NCBI GenBank assembly: GCA_002387845.1
Contig: DGLB01000047.1
Location: 28,262 to 45,092 of the forward strand
Reading direction: 5' to 3'
Length of the DNA stretch: 16,831 nucleotides
Origin: Stenotrophomonas maltophilia
GTDB taxonomy: Bacteria > Pseudomonadota > Gammaproteobacteria > Xanthomonadales > Xanthomonadaceae
Shown one piece after another: positions 1-7,274 of the stretch (the first letter of the stretch is position 1; each line of letters starts with the position of its first letter). A program made the translations under genes and the position numbers. The notes beneath the pieces were generated by a model. The model made no database searches. It had not been told where the DNA came from and saw only the letters and a program-made list of their open reading frames with translations.

Positions 1-1028
1 GCACCACCGGCGTGGCCAAGGGTGCCATGCTGACCAACCGCAACCTGGTCGCCAACATGCAGCAGGCCTCGGCGTGGATTTCCGCGTCCGGCATCGAGAT
101 GGGCAAGGAGTGGATCATCACCGCCCTGCCGCTGTATCACATCTTCGCACTCACCGCGAACGGCCTGGTCTTCATGAAGTTCGGTGGCTGCAACCACCTG
201 ATCACCAATCCGCGCGACATGAAGGGCTTCGTCAAGGAGCTCAAGTCCACCCGCTTCACCGCCATCACCGGCGTCAACACGCTGTTCAACGGGCTGCTCA
301 ACACCCCCGGTTTCGACCAGATCGACTTCTCGTCGCTGAAGGTCACCCTGGGCGGCGGCATGGCGGTGCAGCGCGCCGTGGCCGAGCGCTGGAAGAAGGT
401 CACCGGGGTCACCCTGGTGGAAGCCTACGGCCTGACCGAAACCTCGCCGGCCGCGTGCATCAACCCGCTCAACCTGGCCGAGTACAACGGAGCCATCGGC
501 CTGCCGATTCCGTCCACCGACGCCTGCGTGAAGAACGACGACGGCCAGACGCTGACCCCGGGTGACGTGGGCGAACTGTGCATCCGCGGCCCGCAGGTGA
601 TGAAGGGCTACTGGCAGCGTCCGGAAGAATCCGCCAAGGCCATCGATGCCGACGGCTGGCTGCACACCGGCGACATGGCGCGCATGGACGAGCACGGCTT
701 CTTCTACATCGTCGACCGCAAGAAGGACATGATTCTGGTGTCCGGCTTCAACGTCTACCCGAATGAAGTGGAAGACGTGATCGCGATGATGCCGGGCGTG
801 CTGGAAGTGGCCGCGGTGGGCGTTCCGGATGACAAGTCCGGCGAAGTGGTGAAGGTGGTCATCGTCAAGAAGGACCCCAACCTCACTGCCGAACAGGTCA
901 AGGAGCATGCGCGCGCGAACCTGACCGGCTACAAGCATCCGAAGATCGTGGAGTTCCGCAAGGAACTGCCGAAGACCAACGTCGGCAAGATCCTGCGCCG
1001 CGAACTGCGCGACGCACCGGCGGAGTAA
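1..1028 (+). CDS. rpfB: RpfB, long-chain fatty acyl-CoA ligase (3' part, 5' end outside window)
   Basis: Open from the left edge (first whole codon at base 3) to TAA at 1026-1028, giving about 342 C-terminal residues of a protein normally about 560 long. The order of adenylate-forming enzyme motifs is intact: the P-loop end TTGVAKGA at the edge, AYGLTETSP, GELCIRGPQVMKGYW, the acyl-CoA synthetase signature GWLHTGDMA...DRKKDMILVSGFNVYPNEVE, and the C-terminal catalytic lysine region TNVGKILRREL. The sequence is nearly the same as X. campestris RpfB as I remember it. The enzyme activates fatty acids with ATP and CoA. In Xanthomonas, RpfB is linked to turnover of the DSF signal and can replace FadD. 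It lies at the end of the rpf cluster but on the opposite strand from rpfF, so the two cannot share a transcript here. The only alternative is a general FadD paralogue; context favours RpfB. Confidence 0.93.
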   Translation, partial: TTGVAKGAMLTNRNLVANMQQASAWISASGIEMGKEWIITALPLYHIFALTANGLVFMKFGGCNHLITNPRDMKGFVKELKSTRFTAITGVNTLFNGLLNTPGFDQIDFSSLKVTLGGGMAVQRAVAERWKKVTGVTLVEAYGLTETSPAACINPLNLAEYNGAIGLPIPSTDACVKNDDGQTLTPGDVGELCIRGPQVMKGYWQRPEESAKAIDADGWLHTGDMARMDEHGFFYIVDRKKDMILVSGFNVYPNEVEDVIAMMPGVLEVAAVGVPDDKSGEVVKVVIVKKDPNLTAEQVKEHARANLTGYKHPKIVEFRKELPKTNVGKILRRELRDAPAE

Positions 1029-1042
1029 GCCCGGAAACAAAG

Positions 1043-1066
1043 AAGGCCCGGCAGCTGCCGGGCCTT
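1043..1066. terminator. Bidirectional intrinsic terminator between rpfB and rpfF
   Basis: A perfect 24-base palindrome made of two 12-base arms (AAGGCCCGGCAG and its complement) with no spacer. It starts 15 bases after the rpfB stop and ends 21 bases beyond the rpfF stop. On the minus strand it is followed by CTTTGTTT, a fair U-tract, so it should stop rpfF transcription well. On the plus strand the following CAGTTCCCC is a poorer U-tract. Its place between two convergent genes fits a shared terminator. Confidence 0.8.
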
Positions 1067-1087
1067 CAGTTCCCCCTGATTCCGGCG

Positions 1088-1960
1088 TTACGCCGCATCG
1101 GACTGGGCACGGCGCGTCTGCGCCTTGATCAGCCGGTCCATGGTACGCAGCGACTTGTCTTCCAGAGCCAGCGCGGATTCCACCCAGATCTTGGTGATTT
1201 CCAGCAGCTCGTCATAGCTCACCGCCTGAGCCAGATTGCGCGCAGCGTTCATGGCTAGGTACGTGCGCGGGGTGCGCTGGTGCTGGCGAATCAGGTCTTC
1301 CACGGCCTTCATGCCCTGCCCCTTCGGGACCAGCACGTCGACCACGCCCATCGCGTACATTTCCTCGGCACTGTAGACGCGCCCTTCCAGGATGATCTTC
1401 TCGGCCACCTGCGGGGCGACGCGGCGGCACAGGAAGGAGTACGCGCCCATGCCCGGGAACAGGCCGAACAGCACTTCCGGCAGACCCATGCCACTGCCCG
1501 CCTCGGCCACGATGGTGTGGCAGGCCAGCGCCATTTCCAGGCCGCCGCCCAAGGCATCGCCCTGGATCAGCGCAATGGAACGCACATCGCCGCCGAAGCC
1601 GGTGTGCAGGTGGTGCACGCCTTCCACGCAGCGATGTGCATAGGCCAGCAGGCGGTCGCGGTTGCCTTCACGGATGAGGCGGGCGAACAGTTCCAGGTCG
1701 CCGCCCAGGTTGTAGGCGGTGGCGTCCGATGCCAGCACGAAGTGACGCAACCTGCCACTGGCGCGCTCGGCCGGGCTGGCGGTGATCTCGCTCATCACCG
1801 TCCACATTTCATCCAGCATGTCCTTGCGGCAGCAGGGACGAATGCCGGTGGCGGCGTCAGCGTGCATGAACAACCAGTGGGCAGCGTTGTCGTGCGTGGT
1901 TTCAGTGCGAATGGTGGCGTAGCCGCGGGGGGTGGTGGGGAGCTTTTCGATGGTTTGCAT
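1088..1960 (-). CDS. rpfF: RpfF, DSF synthase (enoyl-CoA hydratase/crotonase family)
   Basis: 290 residues, against 289 as I recall for X. campestris RpfF. It makes the cis-2-unsaturated fatty acid signal (DSF) from acyl-ACP by dehydration and thioester cleavage in the cytoplasm. The crotonase oxyanion-hole region IQGDALGGGLEMALACHT lies at about 132-149. The two catalytic glutamates of the family fit E142 (GGGLE) and E162 (LPEVLF), followed by GLFPGMGAYSF. The C-terminus KSLRTMDRLIKAQTRR is typical. I chose ATG at 1960 because GAGGA lies 7 bases upstream; a longer reading to GTG 2047 adds 29 proline-rich residues with no family counterpart. From HFVLASD (about residue 73) onward it matches X. 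campestris closely, but residues 1-72 are largely different. It runs the same way as rpfC upstream and against rpfB downstream, unlike X. campestris. It may have its own promoter in 1961-2158 or be read from rpfGC. Confidence 0.93.
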   Translation of the reverse strand: MQTIEKLPTTPRGYATIRTETTHDNAAHWLFMHADAATGIRPCCRKDMLDEMWTVMSEITASPAERASGRLRHFVLASDATAYNLGGDLELFARLIREGNRDRLLAYAHRCVEGVHHLHTGFGGDVRSIALIQGDALGGGLEMALACHTIVAEAGSGMGLPEVLFGLFPGMGAYSFLCRRVAPQVAEKIILEGRVYSAEEMYAMGVVDVLVPKGQGMKAVEDLIRQHQRTPRTYLAMNAARNLAQAVSYDELLEITKIWVESALALEDKSLRTMDRLIKAQTRRAQSDAA

Positions 1961-2081
1961 GGCAATTTCCTCGGCGAGTTGGCCTGGAGGGAGGACGGTG
2001 GGCGGCAGGCCTGACGGGTCCACACGCCGCGATCCTACACCGGGCACGTTCGCTGGAATGCAAACATCTGGCAGAGTGGCA

Positions 2082-2101
2082 ACCGTTCCTATGTGAACGG
2101 T
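2082..2101. repeat. Inverted repeat upstream of rpfF (possible operator or hairpin)
   Basis: Perfect 7-base arms ACCGTTC (2082-2088) and GAACGGT (2095-2101) around a 6-base spacer, in the non-coding gap before rpfF, about 122 bases upstream of its start codon. No run of U follows on either strand, so it does not look like a terminator. A regulator-binding dyad is possible. No convincing -35/-10 pair was found near it; the best -10-like string on the minus strand is TAGGAT near 2035. Confidence 0.4.
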
Positions 2102-2127
2102 GTTCAGGGTCGTCCCAGGTGTCGCGT

Positions 2128-2148
2128 GACGCGCATGACATGCGCGTC
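2128..2148. repeat. Perfect 10-bp inverted repeat just after the rpfC stop
   Basis: Arms GACGCGCATG (2128-2137) and CATGCGCGTC (2139-2148) separated by one base, starting 10 bases after the rpfC stop codon. As RNA it would form a strong stem, though the one-base loop would force the inner pairs open. No U-tract follows on the minus strand (ACGCGACACC), so it is a weak candidate for an intrinsic terminator. It could be a 3' stabilising or Rho-associated stem, or a DNA operator. It lies in the rpfC-rpfF gap where transcription from rpfGC would enter rpfF. Confidence 0.55.
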
Positions 2149-2158
2149 CGCCGGGGAA

Positions 2159-4369
2159 TCAACCGATGTCGATGTCGCTGTCGCCGGTCACCGCGCTGGG
2201 ATGCATGCGTGCAGCCAATGCCTGCCGCCCTTCCTTCACGGCAGCGCGGATCTGCTTCATCCGCTCTTTCCACTCGCTTTTCAGCTGCCAGTCGGCCATG
2301 TGCATCACTTCGCCGGAGCGGAATGCCACCCGTACCAGGCCCAGGTTGCTGGCAACGCCCTTGATGGCGTGCGCCTGCTCGCGCAACAGGACCCAGTCGC
2401 CACGCTCACCGGCCTCATTGGCGGTCACCAGGCACTGCTTGGCATCCACCAGGCACTGTCGGATGAATTCCTGTTCGAAGCTCTCGCCCATGCCCAGCGA
2501 AGCCAGTTCGTCCAGCACGCCGGTGTCGAGCACCCCCACCCCGGCGGCCGGAGCCGGCACCACGTTGACCCGCGGCTTGCGCGCATCGTTGCTGGCAATC
2601 TCGGCCAGGGTATCGAGCAGTCGCACCGGTACCACCGGCTTGCCGAAGAAAGTATGCGCACCGGCCTGGGTGCACTGCTGGATCGACTCGGGGGTGACGT
2701 CGGCGCTGAGCACCAGTACGGGCGTACGCGCACCGCCACCGGACTGCATCACCCGCAGTTCCTTCAGCATGTCCAGCCCGCTCATGCCGGGCATGTGCAG
2801 GTCGACGATGGCCACGTCGTAGTCGCTCTCGGCCATGGCATCGAGCACGGCCTCGCCGCCGTTGACGCACACCACCTTGTGCCCGGCCTTCTGCAGCAGG
2901 CGCTGCAGCACCAGCCGGTTGGCCTGGTGGTCGTCGGCCACCAGCACCTTCATGCTGCGCACGCGCGCACGATGGCGCAGGAACGGGTCGGCAAAGGCGA
3001 TCACATTGCCCGCTGCGCCCGGCGTCGCTTCACCGGCGACCGCCGGAGTGAAGCGGCCCTGCTGCACGGGCGGCAGCGCGAACGGCAGCTCGAACCAGAA
3101 CTGGCTGCCCTGCGGCGGATTATCGGCAAAGCCGATCTCGCCCCCCATGGCCTCGACCAACCCCCGTGCGATGGACGTCCCCAGGCCGGAGCCCTCATGG
3201 CGACGCCCCAGGCTGACGTCGGCCTGTTCGAATGCCCGGAACAGGCGCGGTGCCATGTCCGGATTGACGCCGATGCCGGTATCGAAGATGTCAAAGCGCA
3301 GCCGCACCCGGCCATCGCCCTCTTCGCGCAGCAGACCGACGCGGATTTCCACCTTGCCAAGCTCGGTGAACTTCACCGCATTGCCGGCGAGGTTGAGCAG
3401 GATCTGGCGCAGGTGCCCCAGGTCGCCACGCAGCAGCAGCGGCACCGCCTCGTCCACCTTCACCACGTAGTCCAGGCGCTTGACCCGTGCCTGCGGCATC
3501 AGGATCAGTCCAATGGACTGGATCACATCGGCCAGCGCGAAGTCCTCCTCGACCACGCGCAGCTTGCCAGCCTCGATGGCCGAGATGTCCAGCACCTCCT
3601 CCACCAGCGTCAGCAGGCTGCGCGATGAGGCCTGGATGGTGTTCACGCACTCGCGCTGCTCTTCATCCAGCTGGGTGGTGGCCAGCACCTCGGTCATGCC
3701 GGACAGGCCATTGAGCGGGGTGCGGAACTCATGGCTCATGTTGGCCAGGAACCGGCTCTTGGCTTCACTGGCGCGGCGCGCCTCGTCCATCGCACGGGTC
3801 AGCTGGCGCAGCAGGGTGGCAAAGTACAGCGGCACCGCGGCCAGCCCCAGCCACAGGCCAAAACCCAGGCGCGCGTTGTCGCGCCAGTAATCGGTGGTCA
3901 GCATGGTCACCCCGAAGCTGACCAGCGCCATGCCGACGGCGGCATACAGGTACCGGTTGCCGAAGCGCATGCCGTTGCCCACCGTGACCCACATCACCAC
4001 GATGTAGACCCAGGCCAGCGGTTCGCCCATCTGCACCATGCCGGCCGCGATCAGGCCGTAGTCGGCCAGCATGCCGGCCACCCGGCGTGGGTCCGAACGC
4101 CCCGGCCGTGCCAGCAGCCAGCCGAACAGCAGCACCGACAAGGTCAGCCCGGTCAGCACGATGCCCAGCACCACCTGGTACTGGTGATGCGGCAGGTCGT
4201 TGCGCACATTGGGCATCAGCACGTAGGCGAGGATCAGCACGATCAGCACCATGCGCACGATGGCCTGCCCGTGCTCGCTGTCCGGGCGGCCACTCAGCCG
4301 CGCGCGCAGCAACGCCAGGGCACCGCTCGCACCGAGTCGCTGCCTCACCTTCTGGAACACACCACCCAT
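2159..4369 (-). CDS. rpfC: RpfC, hybrid sensor histidine kinase for DSF
   Basis: 736 residues, a membrane-bound DSF receptor. Order: a short N-terminal sensor segment containing RLSGRPDSEH (about 25-33), five or six hydrophobic segments (about 37-187), HisKA with H213 in FLANMSHEFRTPLNGL, HATPase (N-box LLNLAGNAVKF about 324-334, DTGIG about 363-367, GSGLGTSIARG about 393-403), REC (DD 479-480, phosphoacceptor D523 in VDLHMPG, K577), and HPt with H667 in REQAHAIKGVASNLG. All phosphorelay residues are present. In Xanthomonas, RpfC also binds RpfF through REC and represses DSF synthesis until DSF rises. The start is ATG 4369, one base after the rpfG stop (TGACATG), so translation is probably coupled; a frame open to 4450 would overlap rpfG and is less likely. 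Compared with X. campestris RpfC it has 15 extra N-terminal residues (H213 for H198). No rpfH lies between rpfG and rpfC. Confidence 0.95.
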   Translation of the reverse strand: MGGVFQKVRQRLGASGALALLRARLSGRPDSEHGQAIVRMVLIVLILAYVLMPNVRNDLPHHQYQVVLGIVLTGLTLSVLLFGWLLARPGRSDPRRVAGMLADYGLIAAGMVQMGEPLAWVYIVVMWVTVGNGMRFGNRYLYAAVGMALVSFGVTMLTTDYWRDNARLGFGLWLGLAAVPLYFATLLRQLTRAMDEARRASEAKSRFLANMSHEFRTPLNGLSGMTEVLATTQLDEEQRECVNTIQASSRSLLTLVEEVLDISAIEAGKLRVVEEDFALADVIQSIGLILMPQARVKRLDYVVKVDEAVPLLLRGDLGHLRQILLNLAGNAVKFTELGKVEIRVGLLREEGDGRVRLRFDIFDTGIGVNPDMAPRLFRAFEQADVSLGRRHEGSGLGTSIARGLVEAMGGEIGFADNPPQGSQFWFELPFALPPVQQGRFTPAVAGEATPGAAGNVIAFADPFLRHRARVRSMKVLVADDHQANRLVLQRLLQKAGHKVVCVNGGEAVLDAMAESDYDVAIVDLHMPGMSGLDMLKELRVMQSGGGARTPVLVLSADVTPESIQQCTQAGAHTFFGKPVVPVRLLDTLAEIASNDARKPRVNVVPAPAAGVGVLDTGVLDELASLGMGESFEQEFIRQCLVDAKQCLVTANEAGERGDWVLLREQAHAIKGVASNLGLVRVAFRSGEVMHMADWQLKSEWKERMKQIRAAVKEGRQALAARMHPSAVTGDSDIDIG

Positions 4370-4370
4370 G

Positions 4371-5510
4371 TCACATCCCCGGTCGGGACGACGCAACGGA
4401 ATGCTGCGCGCAGATCTCGTCCAGCTGCACGCGACCGCGCAGCAACGCATCGACGCAGCGCGGGTCGAACAGGCGACCGCGTTGCGCGTACAGATAGGCC
4501 AAAGTGGCTTCCATGCTCCAAGCTTCCTTGTAAGGTCGCGGCGAGATCAGGGCGTCGAAGACGTCGGCCACCGCCACGATCCGCGCTTCCAGCGGGATCG
4601 CCTCGCCAACCAGGCCGTCGGGATACCCGCTGCCGTCATACCGTTCGTGGTGGCGCAGCGCGATCAGCGCGCCCACCTGGATGAACCGGTTCTGGCTGCC
4701 ACTGAGCAGCTCGTAACCGATCCGCGGGTGCCGGCGCATGATCGCCAGCTCTTCGTCGTTGAGTTTACCCTGCTTGAGCAGCACCGCGTCGGGAATGGCG
4801 ATCTTGCCCATGTCGTGCAGGGGCGCCGCCATCTCGATCAGGCGGACTTCTTCTTCGGGCAGCCCCAGTTGTTCGGCGATCAACCCGGCCACATGGGCCA
4901 TGCGCTCCAGGTAGGCGCTGGTGCCGGCATCACGGAACTCGATGGCACGCGCCAGCCGCGACAGCGTTTCGCGCTCACGCTCTTCCACTTCGTGCATGCT
5001 GGCCAGCAGCCGCTGTTCCAGTGACAGTGCGCGCTGCTTCACGTTCTCGGACTGCTGGCGCAACTGCAGCAGGTTGTAGCAGCGCGCGCGCAGTTCGCGC
5101 GGGCGGATCGGCTTGACCAGGAAGTCGATCACCCCGGCTTCCAGCGCCGCCTGGCGAATGGGCTCGTCGCCGACCACGGTGATCAGGATCACCGGAATAT
5201 CGCGGTGCTTGGGCAGGCGGCGGAAACGGCGGGCAAACTCCAGCCCGTCCATCTCCGGCATGCGGTAATCCAGCAGCAGCAGATCCACGGCGTTGGATTC
5301 GCACCACGCAAGCGCAGTGAGCGGATCGCCGAAATCGTGCACGCTCAGTTCCGGCGCGATGTCTTCGATGACATGGCGCAGCATCGTGCGCGCGGACGTC
5401 TGATCGTCAACGATGACAATATTCAAGGCTGTTTCCGTCGTCTGCCTGGACCACAGTGGAACGGGCTGCGAAAAGGATACTCCGCCGCTCTGCACACCGG
5501 CACCTTGCAT
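4371..5510 (-). CDS. rpfG: RpfG, response regulator with HD-GYP c-di-GMP phosphodiesterase domain
   Basis: 379 residues. An N-terminal REC domain (about 29-148) has acidic D35/D36, phosphoacceptor D81 in LLLLDYRMPEMDG and K133. After a helical linker (about 150-190), the HD-GYP domain shows LHDMGKIAIPD (H232, D233), the downstream histidine motif RHPRIGYELL (about 260-269) and HHERYDGSGYPDG (GYP 295-297). In the DSF pathway RpfC phosphorylates RpfG, which then degrades cyclic di-GMP and frees the Clp regulator to activate virulence and biofilm-dispersal genes. The start at ATG 5510 is supported by a strong GGAGG six bases upstream (GGAGGTGACGC). The first 28 residues precede REC and differ from the X. 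campestris N-terminus as I recall it; the rest is very close. It is first in an rpfG-rpfC unit and is preceded by a 199-base repeat-bearing gap. Confidence 0.95.
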   Translation of the reverse strand: MQGAGVQSGGVSFSQPVPLWSRQTTETALNIVIVDDQTSARTMLRHVIEDIAPELSVHDFGDPLTALAWCESNAVDLLLLDYRMPEMDGLEFARRFRRLPKHRDIPVILITVVGDEPIRQAALEAGVIDFLVKPIRPRELRARCYNLLQLRQQSENVKQRALSLEQRLLASMHEVEERERETLSRLARAIEFRDAGTSAYLERMAHVAGLIAEQLGLPEEEVRLIEMAAPLHDMGKIAIPDAVLLKQGKLNDEELAIMRRHPRIGYELLSGSQNRFIQVGALIALRHHERYDGSGYPDGLVGEAIPLEARIVAVADVFDALISPRPYKEAWSMEATLAYLYAQRGRLFDPRCVDALLRGRVQLDEICAQHSVASSRPGM

Positions 5511-5521
5511 GCGTCACCTCC

Positions 5522-5627
5522 GGTCATGATCGCCCCAGTTCATGATCGTGGTCACAGTGTGAAGCGGGCGTCAGGTGCCCGCAACCCGTCCATGATCCGT
5601 GGCCAGAGTGCCTGGGTGTCCATGAGG
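5522..5627. repeat. Four CATGA-type direct repeats upstream of rpfG
   Basis: Four copies of a 10-base word on the plus strand: GGTCATGATC (5522-5531), GTTCATGATC (5538-5547), GTCCATGATC (5588-5597) and a degenerate GTCCATGAGG (5618-5627). Copies two and three extend into GTGG after one or two bases. The first copy lies immediately before the rpfG ribosome site and the rest cover the likely promoter region. A hairpin with arms GCGGGC and GCCCGC (5564-5582) lies between copies two and three. Repeated words in one orientation upstream of a regulator suggest binding sites, but no regulator is identified. The rest of the 5511-5709 gap shows no gene. Confidence 0.4.
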
Positions 5628-5664
5628 CCACGGAGAAACCATACTCGCGCGGCCAGCTTGGCGA

Positions 5665-5687
5665 AAGCCCCGTGGGACGGCCCTTTC
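5665..5687 (-). terminator. Weak hairpin after lysS, possible terminator
   Basis: On the minus strand, AAAG...CCGT pairs with ACGG...CTTT around a CCC loop, broken by a two-by-two internal mismatch. It lies 22 bases beyond the lysS stop and ends in CTTTCG. The stem is imperfect and the U-tract short, so termination between lysS and rpfG is plausible but unproven. Confidence 0.3.
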
Positions 5688-5709
5688 CGGGTCATCCGAG
5701 AACTGCGTC

Positions 5710-7227
5710 TCAGTTTTCCGGGCGCATGTAGGGGAACAGCAGCACGTCACGGATCGAACTGCTGCCGGTCAGCAGCATCACCAGGCGGTCGATGCCGATG
5801 CCCAAGCCGCCGGTCGGGGCCATGCCGTACTCCAGCGCACGGATGTAATCGGCGTCGTAGTGCATGGCTTCGTCGTCGCCGCCCTCCTTGGCCGCCACCT
5901 GGGCCTGGAAGCGCGCGGCCTGGTCTTCGGGGTCATTCAGCTCGGAGAAGCCGTTGGCCAGCTCCTTGCCGTTGATGAACAGCTCGAAGCGGTCGGTGTA
6001 ACCCGGGTCGTTGTCGTTGGCGCGGGCCAGCGGCGAGACCTCGACCGGGTGATCGGTGATGAAGGTCGGCTGGATCAGGGTGTGCTCCACCGTGGCCTCG
6101 AAGATCTCCAGCAGCAGCTTGCCCCAGCCGTAGGACGGCTTGACCCGGATCTTCAGGCGTTCGCAGTGGCGCAGCAGCGCGTCACGGTCGGTGCAGTCGG
6201 CCGCGCTGATTTCCGGGTTGTGGTGGCGGACGGCCTCGTCCATGCGCCAGCGGCGGAACGCCGGGCCCAGGTCGATCTTGGCACCGTCCCACTCCACCTC
6301 GGTGGTGCCGAGCACGGACTGGGCCACGTCACGGATGACGTTTTCGGTCAGGTCCATGATTTCGTTGTACGTGGCATAGGCCTCGTACAGCTCCATCATG
6401 GTGAATTCCGGGTTGTGGCGGGTGCTGACGCCTTCGTTGCGGAAGTTGCGGTTGATCTCGTACACCCGCTCCAGGCCGCCCACGGTGAGGCGCTTGAGGT
6501 ACAGCTCCGGGGCCACGCGCAGGTACAGGTCCAGATCCAGCGCGTTGTGGTGGGTGGTGAACGGCTTGGCCGTGGCACCGCCGGGGATGTAATGCATCAT
6601 CGGCGTTTCGACTTCGAGGAAGTCGCGGTTGTCCAGCCACGCACGCATCGCACGGATGATGCGCGAGCGCTTGATGAACACCTCGCGCGATTCCGGGGTG
6701 ACAATCAGGTCCACGTAACGCTGGCGGTAGCGCTGCTCGACGTCGGCCAGCCCGTGCCACTTGTCCGGCAGCGGACGCAGCGACTTGGTCAGCAGGCGGA
6801 TGCTGGTGGCCTTGACCGACAGTTCGCCGGTCTTGGTCCGGGTCAGCCCGCCTTCCACGGCGATGATGTCGCCCACGTCCCAGCCCTTGAACGCGGTGTA
6901 CACATCGCCCAGGGCATTGCCCTGCAGGAACAGCTGGATGCGGCCGGATTCGTCCTGGATCTGGGCGAAGCTGGCCTTGCCCATCACCCGCTTGGCCATC
7001 AGGCGGCCCGCCATCTTCACCTGGCGGCCGTTGGCCTCCAGGGTTTCGGCGGTCCACTGTTCGGCATCGGCGTACTCGGCCTGCAGGCTGCCGGCGAAGT
7101 CTTCACGGCGGAAGTCGTTCGGGTAGGCAATGCCCTGCCCGCGCAGCGCGGTCAGTTTCGCGCGGCGCTCGGCGATGAGGCTGTTCTCGTCGACGGGAGT
7201 CTGCGGCGCGGGGGTCTGATCGTTCAT
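5710..7227 (-). CDS. lysS: Lysyl-tRNA synthetase, class II
   Basis: 505 residues, the same length as E. coli LysS. It charges tRNA-Lys with lysine in the cytoplasm. An N-terminal helix and OB-fold anticodon-binding domain spans about 1-150 (GRLMAKRVMGKASFAQIQD near 75-92). The catalytic domain follows, with class II motif 1 around FLEVETPMMHYIPGGA (203-218), motif 2 VYEINRNFRNEGVSTRHNPEF (about 255-275) and motif 3 GLGIGIDRLVMLLTG near the C-terminus. I chose ATG 7227 (MNDQTP) because it gives the family length and a normal N-terminus; the frame runs open to a TTG at 7260 next to a pyrimidine-rich stretch that is unlikely to be translated. No strong Shine-Dalgarno precedes 7227. It lies 47 bases after prfB on the same strand; prfB-lysS is a conserved pair in many proteobacteria and they are probably co-transcribed. 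Confidence 0.97.
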   Translation of the reverse strand: MNDQTPAPQTPVDENSLIAERRAKLTALRGQGIAYPNDFRREDFAGSLQAEYADAEQWTAETLEANGRQVKMAGRLMAKRVMGKASFAQIQDESGRIQLFLQGNALGDVYTAFKGWDVGDIIAVEGGLTRTKTGELSVKATSIRLLTKSLRPLPDKWHGLADVEQRYRQRYVDLIVTPESREVFIKRSRIIRAMRAWLDNRDFLEVETPMMHYIPGGATAKPFTTHHNALDLDLYLRVAPELYLKRLTVGGLERVYEINRNFRNEGVSTRHNPEFTMMELYEAYATYNEIMDLTENVIRDVAQSVLGTTEVEWDGAKIDLGPAFRRWRMDEAVRHHNPEISAADCTDRDALLRHCERLKIRVKPSYGWGKLLLEIFEATVEHTLIQPTFITDHPVEVSPLARANDNDPGYTDRFELFINGKELANGFSELNDPEDQAARFQAQVAAKEGGDDEAMHYDADYIRALEYGMAPTGGLGIGIDRLVMLLTGSSSIRDVLLFPYMRPEN

Positions 7228-7274
7228 GGCGTGGTCGCTGGTCTTGTGCGGGGGAAACAAAAAGGGAGGAGGTG

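Noticed and set aside
1961..2047. 29-residue N-terminal extension of RpfF from GTG 2047
   Set aside because: No ribosome site, no family counterpart, whereas ATG 1960 has GAGGA at good spacing and gives the standard length.
2093..3628. Long plus-strand open frame (511 codons) opposite rpfC
   Set aside because: Histidine- and glutamine-rich translation with no family resemblance; it mirrors the codon pattern of rpfC in GC-rich DNA, and rpfC has all kinase motifs.
4372..4450. Upstream extension of rpfC overlapping the rpfG coding end
   Set aside because: The extra 27 residues (cysteine- and arginine-rich) are the out-of-frame reading of rpfG; ATG 4369 directly after the rpfG stop is the better start.
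5552..5562. TCACAGTGTGA upstream of rpfG as a Clp/CRP site
   Set aside because: The CRP-family site is TGTGA-N6-TCACA; here the half-sites are in the reverse order with one base between, so it does not fit.
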